Part shown: positions 5,166-10,945 of the stretch, piece after piece
How the letters are laid out: every line of letters starts with the position of its first letter
How positions within the stretch are numbered: position 1 is the stretch's first letter
Source of the DNA: CAZKXX01 sp964556705
GTDB taxonomy: Bacteria > Acidobacteriota > Terriglobia > UBA7540
Assembly: GCA_964556705.1 (NCBI GenBank)
Contig: CAZKXX010000114.1
Span: 1 to 10,945 of the forward strand
Direction of reading: 5' to 3'
Length of the DNA stretch: 10,945 nt
The notes under the pieces: model-generated
Seen by the model: only the letters and a program-made list of their open reading frames with translations
What the model was told of the DNA's origin: nothing
Database searches by the model: none
Translations under genes and position numbers: made by a program

Positions 5166-6644
5166 ATGGGTGTGCGAAAAATCCGACCCGTGACGGGCGC
5201 CCGGCGGAACTCGCCGGCGGGAATCTCTCTTCTGCTGCTGGCCGCTTTTCTTCTTTCCTCCGCCCCGGCGCGCGCCGAACGAATCCACCTGAAAAACGGC
5301 CGCACGATTGTTGCCGACGTGGTCGGCCAGGACGAGAAGCGTCTCTATCTCATGCGCGGCGGGAACGAGTACTCGATTCCGCGCGCCATTGTCGAACGCA
5401 TCGAAGAAACGGGCACGCCCGTCGAGGATTTCGGCAGTTCCGGCCTCGGCACGCTCAACCTGCCGATGCCTCCGCCGCCGCGCCCCGAAGTGAACGGTCC
5501 CAGCCTCACCGTGCGCAACGGCGCCGTGGACGAGGCCGCGCTTCAGGCGCTCGATAACGAAGTCGTCCGCAACCCGGGGCCGGAAACCCGCCGCCGCCTG
5601 GCGCTCGGCTACCAGGAAGCCGCCATCTTCCTCACCGAGCAGGGCAGGAGCGACAACGCCATCGAAATGTACCGCCACGCGCTGCGCCTCGCGCCCGACG
5701 ACCTTTCGCTCACGCTCGCGCTCGGCTACCTGCTCGTCAAGCAGGACCGTCACAACGAGGCCATTGAGGCGCTGAGCCCCGCCGGCTCGCGCTTTCCGCG
5801 CTCGCCGGATATTCCCATGCTCCTCGGCTCGGCCTACTACGCGTCCGAGAACCTCGACCGCGCCATCGAAGAATGGAAAAAGGCGCTGGCGATTCAGGAA
5901 GAGCCCCGGCTGCGCGAGGCGCTGGGGCGCGCCGAGCAGGAACGCGACGTCGCGGCGAATTTTCAGGAGCTGCGCAGTCCGCGCTTTTTGATTCGTTTCG
6001 AAGGCCGCGAGGTGCGCGCGCTCGGCCTGCAGGTGCTGCGCGCGCTCGAAACGGCGTACGTCGAACTCACTCAAAGCCTCGACTTCATCCCGCGCGAGAC
6101 CATCGTCGTCCTGCTCTACCCCGACCAGGCCTTTCGCGATGTCGCCCGCTCACCTTCCTGGGTCGGCGCGGTCAACGACGGCAAGATCCGCATGCCCGTC
6201 TCCGGCCTCTCGACCGTCACCGCGGACGTCTATCGAGTCCTGAAGCACGAACTGACCCATTCGTTTGTCCGGCAGATGACGGCAGGGCGCTGCCCGACGT
6301 GGTTCAACGAAGGCCTGGCGCAACTGGAAGAAGGCGCAACGACGGCCGGCGTGGGACCGCAACTGGCGCGCGACGTCGCCGCCGGAAACGTGCCGCCGCT
6401 TGCGGCGCTCGAAACGTCCTTCCTCGAACTGCCCGGCGAGCAGGTCGGCGCCGCCTACGCCAAGTCGCTCGCCGCCGTCGAATACCTGCGCGCCACCTAC
6501 GGCCCGGGCGTTGTTCGCCGGCTCCTGCAAGCCATGCCCTCAAACCCTGACTTCGGTTCCCTCCTCCGCGAGCATTTCCGGCTTAGCTACGACGAGCTCG
6601 ACCGCGAACTCGCCGCCTCCCTCACGCGCCGGTATGGGCGATGA
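5166..6644 (+). CDS. Exported TPR protein with MA-clan (gluzincin) peptidase domain, 492 aa
   Basis: A signal peptide covers about 1-37 (hydrophobic ISLLLLAAFLLSSAP, cleavage after ARA). Next comes a small beta domain (about 38-85, IHLKNGRTIVADVVGQDEKR), then a proline-rich linker. About three tetratricopeptide repeats span roughly 140-260 (QGRSDNAIEMYRHALRLAPD is one unit). The C-terminal domain carries H361, E362, H365 (HELTHSFVRQ) and E382 (WFNEGLAQLEEG), the layout of the peptidase MA family 2. TPRs suggest a partner or substrate-docking role in the periplasm, and the actual substrate is unknown. Start choice is uncertain: ATG 5166 gives a good signal peptide, while GTG 5172 has AAAGGA at a better distance. 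The gene is divergent from the M1-like peptidase with about 125 bp between starts. Both are exported zinc peptidases and may be co-regulated. Confidence 0.85.
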   Translation: MGVRKIRPVTGARRNSPAGISLLLLAAFLLSSAPARAERIHLKNGRTIVADVVGQDEKRLYLMRGGNEYSIPRAIVERIEETGTPVEDFGSSGLGTLNLPMPPPPRPEVNGPSLTVRNGAVDEAALQALDNEVVRNPGPETRRRLALGYQEAAIFLTEQGRSDNAIEMYRHALRLAPDDLSLTLALGYLLVKQDRHNEAIEALSPAGSRFPRSPDIPMLLGSAYYASENLDRAIEEWKKALAIQEEPRLREALGRAEQERDVAANFQELRSPRFLIRFEGREVRALGLQVLRALETAYVELTQSLDFIPRETIVVLLYPDQAFRDVARSPSWVGAVNDGKIRMPVSGLSTVTADVYRVLKHELTHSFVRQMTAGRCPTWFNEGLAQLEEGATTAGVGPQLARDVAAGNVPPLAALETSFLELPGEQVGAAYAKSLAAVEYLRATYGPGVVRRLLQAMPSNPDFGSLLREHFRLSYDELDRELAASLTRRYGR

Positions 6645-6675
6645 GGGCAACGGGAAATTGAGGTGGCCATCTGCA

Positions 6676-6815
6676 GGGACAGGGAAGTTGATGGAGCAAC
6701 GGACTGCAGCCGCTGAGACCCCCGGGCCGGCAGCGCAGGTCGGTTTTCCGACCCTGCCTGCGCAGGCAGGCTGCGGCTTTTGGCGGCCAGGCTTTTCAAC
6801 TTTTCGCCCTGTGCC
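6676..6815. repeat. Third inverted-repeat element with RRRTTGW ends
   Basis: The left arm 6676-6691 (GGGACAGGG then AAGTTGA) pairs with the right arm 6796-6815 (TCAACTT, 4-nt bulge, CCCTGTGCC) at 15 of 16 positions. AAGTTGA fits the heptad consensus of the other elements, and a further AAATTGA lies at 6655-6661, but there is no tandem array here. The roughly 100-nt core has strong internal hairpins and no gene. It starts about 30 nt after the peptidase stop codon. Confidence 0.5.
6726..6777 (+). terminator. Compound hairpin with an 18-nt perfect palindrome, possible terminator
   Basis: GGTCGG and CCGACC (6738-6743 and 6748-6753) enclose a TTTT loop. They are followed by a perfect 18-nt palindrome at 6753-6770 (CCTGCCTGC and its reverse complement). 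An outer stem pairs GCAGC (6730-6734) with GCTGC (6770-6774), extended by GCC/GGC. The structure is followed by TTTT (6778-6781), so it could terminate transcription from the MA-clan peptidase gene 80 nt upstream. The alternative folds share bases and compete. Confidence 0.4.
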
Positions 6816-6824
6816 TTCACGAAC

Positions 6825-6848
6825 CGCGGGTCACAAAACAGACCCGCG
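6825..6848. repeat. Perfect 8-bp hairpin
   Basis: CGCGGGTC (6825-6832) and GACCCGCG (6841-6848) pair perfectly around an A-rich 8-nt loop (ACAAAACA). No poly-T tract follows, so it is not a standard terminator. It looks like a small intergenic palindromic repeat of the kind dispersed in many genomes, but other copies cannot be seen from this window. Confidence 0.45.
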
Positions 6849-6952
6849 CTACGACTGGTCCCGTCAGGGCTGCCGACAACGGCCCGCGATTTTTCATTCT
6901 GAGCGACGCAAGGAATTCCAGTACTTGAAAGCCAGATCGCAGGTTTTGTTAA

Positions 6953-6985
6953 GGACCCGCCACGCGAAGGCGTGAGGACGGGTCC
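6953..6985. repeat. Long interrupted hairpin
   Basis: GGACCCG (6953-6959) pairs with CGGGTCC (6979-6985). Inside, CACGC (6961-6965) pairs with GCGTG (6970-6974) around a GAAG loop, with a small asymmetric internal loop. That is twelve Watson-Crick pairs in 33 nt. It lies just upstream of the promoter-like sequence at 7005, so it may insulate it or be part of a palindromic repeat. No T-tract follows. Confidence 0.5.
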
Positions 6986-7004
6986 ACCCGGCCTTTCTGC
7001 CCCC

Positions 7005-7032
7005 TTGACATTGGAGCGCTCAGTGATAGACT
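7005..7032 (+). promoter_or_regulatory. Orphan sigma70-type promoter
   Basis: A perfect TTGACA (7005-7010) is followed after 16 nt by TAGACT (7027-7032, 4 of 6), preceded by TG one base before it (TGA at 7024-7026, the extended -10 arrangement). It is the best promoter match in the window, yet no recognisable gene follows on the plus strand. The predicted transcript start is near 7039. Confidence 0.45.
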
Positions 7033-7038
7033 AGTTAT

Positions 7039-7200
7039 ATAGGCCTACAATGAATGCGCTCTCGTGTGCCGAGTTGCGAGTGCATTGACAAACTACAGTC
7101 CCGGCGGAGCGTGGGGTTATGCGTAGCGCAGCCATCACCCCAAATATTGCGAAAGAAGGCCATCGGTCTTTCAGATAACAAACGAGTTATAGAAGTTGGG
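7039..7200 (+). ncRNA. Possible structured small RNA in a low-G+C patch
   Basis: Downstream of the orphan promoter several stem-loops follow one another. AATGC/GCATT (7053-7057 with 7082-7086) encloses CTCG/CGAG. TGGGGT/ACCCCA (7112-7117 with 7137-7142) encloses TGCG/CGCA around TAG. GAAAGA/TCTTTC (7151-7156 with 7167-7172) and ATAAC/GTTAT (7175-7179 with 7186-7190) come next. I do not recognise a known RNA family, the 3' end is not defined, and no clear terminator is visible. It could instead be decayed foreign DNA. Confidence 0.25.
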
Positions 7201-7411
7201 GCTGGAAGACGTCTCGCCATCTTTGCATCTTGCTGATTTTAATATACTTACAAGATTGGTGCAGAAACTCTCCATGTCGTCTCATTTCAACAACTTAGAG
7301 GCTTTCGCGAGAATATGTGCGGCAGCGAGCCGAGCCTGAGCGGGCAGTCCAAGGCCGGCTATGGTCCGTCGATGGGATGAATCCGGAATGTCCGCGTGGC
7401 CGCAGGCTTCC

Positions 7412-7801
7412 CTACCCCACCGCGATGGCTTCGATCTCGACGAGCATCTCCGGGTCCACAAGTCGCGCGACGCCGACGAGGCTCGTCGCGGGATGGACTT
7501 CGCCGAGCAGTTCGGCGTGGGCGCGCGCCACTTCTTCCCAGCGGTCAATCTCGGTGAGATAGATGCGCGTGCGGACGACGTGTTCGAGGCCCATCCCCAG
7601 CCGCTTGAGGGCGTTCTCGATGTTGCGCAGCGCGTCCACGCTCTGCTGGTAAACGTCGCCGGGCGCGAGGACTTTGCCGGAAGGATCGGTCCCCGTAGTT
7701 CCGGAGACGTACACGGTGTCGCCCGCCTGCACGGCGCGCGCGTAGCCCACCTTGGGTTCCCAGGGAGTTCCGGAAAAAATCTTGCTGCGTTTGACTTTCA
7801 T
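7412..7801 (-). CDS. RidA-family (YjgF/YER057c/UK114) enamine/imine deaminase-like protein, 129 aa
   Basis: The product has 129 residues, the standard length of the family. Typical segments include VYVSGTTGTDPSGKVLAPGD (31-50), NIENALKRLGMGLEHVVRTR (60-79) and a C-terminal VEIEAIAVG. R113 in the VARL segment and E124 in EIEAIA correspond to the conserved arginine and glutamate of the RidA active cleft, so hydrolysis of reactive enamine or imine intermediates released by PLP enzymes is plausible. The family forms trimers in the cytoplasm. Subfamily is uncertain: the N-terminus and the VDPEMLVEIEA ending differ from E. coli RidA. A GGAG ribosome-binding site lies 6 nt before ATG 7801. The gene follows the thioesterase on the same strand by 60 nt, so the two may form an operon. 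Confidence 0.9.
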   Translation of the reverse strand: MKVKRSKIFSGTPWEPKVGYARAVQAGDTVYVSGTTGTDPSGKVLAPGDVYQQSVDALRNIENALKRLGMGLEHVVRTRIYLTEIDRWEEVARAHAELLGEVHPATSLVGVARLVDPEMLVEIEAIAVG

Positions 7802-7861
7802 GCTCGTCTCCTCAAGCGGTCTTGACGGTGTGCGATCCCTGCGGGAAGCGGGCTCGACCCC

Positions 7862-8365
7862 TTACTTCCCGGCTTCTATGGATTTTCGATGAGAACGGGC
7901 GAGGGCGAGTCGCCGGCGGCGCCGCGCCAGCGCCTCACGATGCCGCTGGCGTTCTTCGGCGGTCTGGACCAGCAGGGGCGGCACGCGCGCCGGCCGGCCC
8001 TCCGGGTCGAGCGCCACATAGGTCAGGTAAGCCGAACTCGTCTGGCGGCGCGCGCCCGTCAGCGGATCCTCCAGAAAGACCCGAACCTCCACCTCCATCG
8101 AGGTGCGGAAGGCGCAGGTGACGTGGGCGCGCAGCAGGATGTGCTGCCCGACGCGAATGGGATGCAGGAAGTCGAGCGAATCCACCGCCACGGTGACGAC
8201 GTGGCGGCGCGCGTGGCGGATGGCGGCGATGGCTCCGGCAATATCCATCAGGTGCATCACCTTCCCGCCCAGAATATTGCCGAGCGGGTTGGCGTCGTTG
8301 GGAAGTACGATTTCCACCATCTCCGCAACGGATTCGGAGACGGGCTTGGCAGTCAATCGGCGCAT
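7862..8365 (-). CDS. Acyl-CoA thioesterase, hotdog fold (YciA/ACOT-like)
   Basis: From ATG 8365 the product has 167 residues. The hotdog helix region NPLGNILGGKVMHLMDIAGA includes the Asn and Asp positions used by YciA-type thioesterases (NPxGxxxGGxxMxxMD). It is followed by VAVDSLDFLHPIRVGQHILL and a strand TSMEVEVRVF. The basic C-terminal tail (EERQRHREALARRRRRLALA) is common in this group. The enzyme hydrolyses acyl-CoA to free acid and CoA in the cytoplasm; chain-length preference is not predictable. The frame stays open to ATGs at 8404 and 8461, but none has a good ribosome-binding site. I chose 8365 because the family homology starts a few residues later. The gene is divergent from the small TPR gene and upstream of ridA on the same strand. 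Confidence 0.88.
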   Translation of the reverse strand: MRRLTAKPVSESVAEMVEIVLPNDANPLGNILGGKVMHLMDIAGAIAAIRHARRHVVTVAVDSLDFLHPIRVGQHILLRAHVTCAFRTSMEVEVRVFLEDPLTGARRQTSSAYLTYVALDPEGRPARVPPLLVQTAEERQRHREALARRRRRLALARSHRKSIEAGK

Positions 8366-8484
8366 GCGCTGTCGGTCCGGAACTTGGGCGGAAGCGAACG
8401 GCATTCGGCCAAGGAATCTCCCTCTGCGGCGCGACGCGCCCGGCAATTTCCCGTCGTTCATCGGCCGGCCCGAACCGAAAAATT

Positions 8485-8513
8485 TTGCGTTTCGATTTCC
8501 AGCCGCCTATACT
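8485..8513 (+). promoter_or_regulatory. Candidate promoter for the small TPR gene
   Basis: TATACT (8508-8513, 5 of 6) lies 17 nt after TTGCGT (8485-8490, 3 of 6), in the A+T-rich part of the divergent gap. The leader to ATG 8612 would be about 90 nt, unusually long for this window and without an obvious structure that I can support. Confidence 0.35.
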
Positions 8514-8611
8514 ATGCCACTCTTTCGCGTGATTTCAACCCGATTCGCGCGCGTGAAAACGCGGGGAAATCGGGCCCGCGCGAAGACATCCCGCAAAGCC
8601 GGCCCCGGGTC

Positions 8612-8923
8612 ATGGAAAAATCCCGAGTCGAAATTCTTCGCCAGATGGTCGCCGCCGATCCGTCGAACACCTTCGCGCGTTACGGCCTGGCGATGGAGCT
8701 GGCCGCTTCCGATCCGGAAGAAGCGTGGCGGAATTTCGAGCACTTGCTCGCGCACCAGCCCGATTACGTCGCCACGTACTACCAGGCGGGAAAACTGCTG
8801 CTCGCGCTGGGACGCGCCGCGCAGGCGCGCGAAGTGCTCGAACGCGGCATCGAAGTGGCCGCGCGCCAAGGCAACGAACACGCGCGCAGCGAACTCGCGG
8901 CGCTGCTGGAAGATCTGGCTTGA
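8612..8923 (+). CDS. Small tetratricopeptide-repeat protein, 103 aa
   Basis: The product is about 103 residues with two to three TPR-like helix pairs. The first is VAADPSNTFARYGLAMELAA (13-32), the second is around HLLAHQPDYVATYYQAGKLL, and the third runs from ALGRAAQAREVLERGIEVAA. It has no signal peptide or membrane segment, so it is a cytoplasmic scaffold or adaptor with unknown partner. Start ATG 8612 is chosen because the conserved-looking helix starts immediately after it; the upstream ribosome-binding site is weak (GGG at about -5). The gene is divergent from the thioesterase gene and followed by the RhaT-like gene after 118 nt that hold an inverted heptad repeat. Confidence 0.75.
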   Translation: MEKSRVEILRQMVAADPSNTFARYGLAMELAASDPEEAWRNFEHLLAHQPDYVATYYQAGKLLLALGRAAQAREVLERGIEVAARQGNEHARSELAALLEDLA

Positions 8924-8943
8924 GAATGGCGGAGGAAGGAGCG

Positions 8944-9010
8944 GAGTTGAGAGTTGAACAGCGCCACGTCCTGCAACTGCCGCTTGCGGCTTGCGCTCTG
9001 GACTCTCAAC
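8944..9010. repeat. Small inverted heptad repeat upstream of the permease gene
   Basis: Two exact tandem 7-mers GAGTTGA lie at 8944-8957. Within them GTTGAGAGT (8946-8954) is a perfect 9-bp inverted match to ACTCTCAAC (9002-9010). The 47-nt core contains GCCGC/GCGGC. The right arm is not a clean tandem array, although a further TCAACCG lies at 9027-9033. It sits between the TPR stop (8923) and the permease start (9042), like the other elements. Confidence 0.55.
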
Positions 9011-9041
9011 CTTTCGAGCTCAGCGTCAACCGCGAGTCCCC

Positions 9042-10037
9042 ATGCTGAACTGGCTCGGCGTCATCACGGCGGGCGTGCTAAACGGCAGTTTCGCCGTGCC
9101 GATGAAGACCGCGCGGACCTGGAAGTTCGAGCACATCTGGATGGTGCACTCGCTGCTGGCGATGGCGGTGATTCCGTGGGCGGGCGTTTGCGCGCTGGTC
9201 CCCGACTGGCCGGAAATCCTGGCCGCGGTGCCGGGACGCGGCTGGCTGGCGCTCGCGGCGCTGGGATTGCTCTGGGGCGTGGCGTCGCTGCTCTTCGGCG
9301 TCGCGGTGGACCTGCTTGGCATCGCGCTCGGATTCGCAATCCAGCTCGGCCTTTCGATTGTCCTCGGCTCGCTTCTGCCGCTCCTCTGGGCGGGCGCGTT
9401 TTCGGTCTCGACGCGCGGCGATGCTTTTTATCTCGGCGGGCTGGCGGCGATGGTGGCGGGCGTGGTGTTGTGCGCGCAAGCGGGCGGCGCCAAGAGCGCC
9501 GGGCCCGGCGCGAGCGGCGCGCGCTTTCGCAAGGGACTCCTCATCGCCATTCTGGGCGGCGTCGGCGCGCCGCTGTTGAACATCGGCATTCAGTACGGCA
9601 TCACGCTGTTGCGCTCGGCCGGTCAGATTCCCGCCGACACCGAATTCGGCAACAACACTTACATCGCCTGGGCCGTGTTCCTCACCGCCGCCTCCGTCAC
9701 ACAGTCGGGCTACTGCGCGTGGCGGGTGGTGACAACGCAGCAGGCGGGAATCTTTCGCCGGCCCGGCGCCGCCGCCGATACGGTTCGAGTGATCGTCATG
9801 GCCACGGTCTGGGCGGCGAGCATCGCGATCTACGGGCGCAGCGCGGTGGGACTCGGCGCGCTGGGAACGAGCTTCGGCTGGCCGATTCTGATCGGAATGA
9901 TCGTCCTCACCTCGAACGCCTGGGGGCTGATTCTCGGCGAGTGGCGCGGCGCGCAGGCGCGCGCCCTGCGGCTCATGGTGGTGGGAAGTGTCTTGCTCGT
10001 CGTCGCGGCGTTTCTGATTGGCCAGGGCAGCCGGTAG
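9042..10037 (+). CDS. RhaT-like permease (L-rhamnose/proton symporter family, DMT superfamily)
   Basis: The product has 331 residues, close to the 344 of E. coli RhaT. It is almost entirely hydrophobic, with about ten predicted membrane helices. RhaT-like segments include LNWLGVITAGVLNGSFAVPM (2-21) followed by the W.FE..W motif, LLWGVASLLFGVAVDLLGIA, LGLSIVLGSLLPLLWA, GNNTYIAWAVFLTAA, and the C-terminal SFGWPILIGMIVLTSNAWGL. The family imports L-rhamnose with H+, but substrate is not proven here because no rhamnose catabolic gene is in view. I start at ATG 9042 rather than an upstream in-frame codon (8991), because 8991 would place 17 non-hydrophobic residues, partly repeat-encoded, before the conserved N-terminus. 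No strong ribosome-binding site is visible. Confidence 0.85.
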   Translation: MLNWLGVITAGVLNGSFAVPMKTARTWKFEHIWMVHSLLAMAVIPWAGVCALVPDWPEILAAVPGRGWLALAALGLLWGVASLLFGVAVDLLGIALGFAIQLGLSIVLGSLLPLLWAGAFSVSTRGDAFYLGGLAAMVAGVVLCAQAGGAKSAGPGASGARFRKGLLIAILGGVGAPLLNIGIQYGITLLRSAGQIPADTEFGNNTYIAWAVFLTAASVTQSGYCAWRVVTTQQAGIFRRPGAAADTVRVIVMATVWAASIAIYGRSAVGLGALGTSFGWPILIGMIVLTSNAWGLILGEWRGAQARALRLMVVGSVLLVVAAFLIGQGSR

Positions 10038-10076
10038 TTCGACCTCACTGTGGCGCGGCGATTTCGGAGATGGGCC

Positions 10077-10289
10077 ATGATTCGCTGCTGTCCTTTTTGC
10101 ATCGCGAGATTCCTGGTCGTGCTCGCGAATGTCGGCCTCGCGCTCGCGGGATTTCTTCCCCGCGCGGCTGCCGCGGAAAAACCCGCGATTCGCGCCATCA
10201 CGGGTTTCGTACGGCTCGAGCGCGCCGGCGAGCGGACCGACTTCGACGACCCGATGCTGGTGAACGCCGTCCTCCAGCCGCTGCCGTAA
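10077..10289 (+). CDS. Short secreted protein of unknown family, 70 aa, possibly truncated
   Basis: ATG 10077 is preceded by GGAGA with 6 nt spacing, the best ribosome-binding site in this part. Residues 1-32 look like a signal peptide (CIARFLVVLANVGLALAGFL, cleavage after AAA). The mature part is only about 38 residues: it opens PAIRAITGFVRLERAGERTD and stops abruptly after VNAVLQPLP. The mature part reads like the beginning of a larger enzyme domain that breaks off at the TAA (10287-10289), and I cannot follow it in another frame downstream. It starts 39 nt after the permease stop and is probably co-transcribed. It may be a genuine small exported protein or the 5' remnant of a longer gene; I assign no function. 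Confidence 0.45.
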   Translation: MIRCCPFCIARFLVVLANVGLALAGFLPRAAAAEKPAIRAITGFVRLERAGERTDFDDPMLVNAVLQPLP

Positions 10290-10344
10290 GGCCGGACCAT
10301 CTCACGCCCGGCTGCGGCGCCGAGAAAGGCGATGAGTCGCGGAG

Positions 10345-10945
10345 ATGCCCAGACTTCAAGCCACCGCCGAAGAAGTTTTGCCCGCCCGCGAAAAGCAGCA
10401 CGTGGCGCTGACCTCGGTGCTGGCCGCGGCGCTGCTGACAGCGATGAAGCTCAGCGTGGGGCTTTCGACGGGGAGCCTGGGAATCCTCTCGGAAGCCGCG
10501 CACTCGGGGCTCGATTTTCTCGCCGCAGTCGTCACGGTCGTCTCCGTGCGGCTTGCCGACAAGCCCGCCGACACGTCGCACCCCTTCGGCCACGGGAAAA
10601 TCGAACACCTTTCGGGCTTCATTCAGACGGGCCTGCTGCTGCTCACCTGCGCGTGGATCATCTACGAAGCCGTTCACCGGCTCTTCTTCCATTCGGTGCA
10701 CGTCGAGCCGACCGTGTGGGCGTTCGGCGTGATGTTCATCTCGGTGACGATCGATACGTTCCGCTCGCGCGCGCTCTTCCGCGTGGCGCGCAAGTACGAC
10801 AGCCAGGCGCTGGAAGCCGACGCCCTGCACTTCTCGACGGATGTTTACAGTTCGAGCGTCGTGATCTTCGGCCTGGTGCTGGTCTATCTGGCGGAGATGA
10901 AAGGCCTGCCGTGGCTGCAGCACGCCGACCCGCTGGCGGCGCTGG
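10345..10945 (+). CDS. Cation diffusion facilitator (CDF) family metal efflux transporter, N-terminal part
   Basis: The frame is open from ATG 10345 to the window end (200 residues seen), so the C-terminal cytoplasmic domain is missing. Family features are SLGILSEAAHSGLDFLAAVV (44-63) in TM2, with the metal pair H53/D57, and DALHFSTDVYSSSVV in TM5, with H162/D166. The loop PADTSHPFGHGKIEHLSG is the classical CDF histidine loop after TM2. HxxxD in both helices is the arrangement associated with Zn2+-selective members such as ZitB and ZnT, whereas DxxxD in TM2 is seen in YiiP-like proteins, so Zn2+/H+ antiport across the inner membrane is the likeliest role. A GGAG sits directly against the ATG and an AAGG about 15 nt upstream, so the exact start is uncertain. 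An in-frame stop at 10333 limits it upstream. Confidence 0.9.
   Translation, partial: MPRLQATAEEVLPAREKQHVALTSVLAAALLTAMKLSVGLSTGSLGILSEAAHSGLDFLAAVVTVVSVRLADKPADTSHPFGHGKIEHLSGFIQTGLLLLTCAWIIYEAVHRLFFHSVHVEPTVWAFGVMFISVTIDTFRSRALFRVARKYDSQALEADALHFSTDVYSSSVVIFGLVLVYLAEMKGLPWLQHADPLAAL

Larger units (their letters stand above)
6645..7411. other. 767-bp intergenic region without a convincing gene
   Basis: Short frames exist here but lack ribosome-binding sites and family resemblance. The first half (6645-7004) is G+C-rich and packed with inverted repeats and hairpins. The second half (about 7005-7320) is much richer in A+T (48 of 120 bases G+C in 7141-7260) and begins with a promoter-like sequence. 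The flanking genes converge here (the MA-clan peptidase from the left, ridA from the right), so terminators are expected, but the stretch is far longer than that needs. Confidence 0.7.

Noticed and set aside
2471..6708. Shared 9-mer CGGACTGCA in the cores of the elements at 2415 and 6676
   Set aside because: One 9-base match between two roughly 100-nt cores could easily be chance, and the surrounding core sequence does not align.
7112..7200. Resemblance to an integron attC site (GTTATGCG, ATAACAAACG)
   Set aside because: The paired R and L core boxes (RYYYAAC and GTTRRRY with the right spacing) cannot be laid out, and no integrase or gene cassette is in view.
7035..7236. Two overlapping short frames (60-61 aa, one per strand) in the low-G+C patch
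   Set aside because: Neither has a ribosome-binding site or recognisable motif, and both cross the stem-loops. Chance frames are expected in a patch of this size.
8954..10411. 485-residue open frame on the plus strand
   Set aside because: It overlaps the RhaT-like gene in another frame. Its arginine/glycine-rich composition and lack of any family motif mark it as a shadow.

Overview
The window is a G+C-rich bacterial chromosome segment (about two thirds G+C by eye, with local dips). The gene set points to Acidobacteriota or a related soil/sediment lineage, probably from a metagenome. It includes exported M1-like and MA-clan peptidases, a RlpA-SPOR lipoprotein, a RhaT-like permease, RidA, a hotdog thioesterase and scattered tetratricopeptide proteins. 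The phylum is an inference from gene content, not shown by a marker gene.

Layout. 1-537 (-) is the N-terminal part of a rhomboid-type membrane protease with a zinc-ribbon head. 661-1546 (+) holds a 56-residue unknown protein followed 4 nt later by a RlpA-like lipoprotein. 1548-2057 is a 0.5-kb cassette whose ends are inverted arrays of 7-bp repeats and whose only gene encodes an S23/IVP-type four-helix-bundle protein. That reading frame overlaps the start of a HIT-family gene (2067-2411, +). 2538-5039 (-) is a large exported M1-like metallopeptidase, convergent with the HIT gene across a second inverted heptad array. 5166-6644 (+) is an exported TPR plus MA-clan metallopeptidase, divergent from the M1-like gene. 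6645-7411 has no convincing gene. It holds an inverted-repeat element, several strong hairpins, and then an A+T-richer patch with a good sigma70-type promoter and stem-loops. 7412-8365 (-) is a thioesterase-RidA pair. 8612-10289 (+) is a small TPR protein, a RhaT-like sugar permease and a short secreted or truncated protein. 10345-end (+) is the start of a cation diffusion facilitator.

Most genes look like ordinary envelope, proteolysis and metabolite-maintenance functions. The unusual thread is the repeats. At least two loci, and probably four (about 1548-2057, 2415-2551, 6676-6815, 8944-9010), carry inverted arms built from heptads fitting RRRTTGW. Every copy lies between genes, close to start or stop codons. 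One copy carries the four-helix-bundle gene and the others carry no gene, as expected for one coding element with non-coding relatives. The closest known analogue is the 23S rRNA intervening sequence, which also has pairing ends around a four-helix-bundle ORF. Here the element sits between protein genes. This is the best candidate for an undescribed system in the window.
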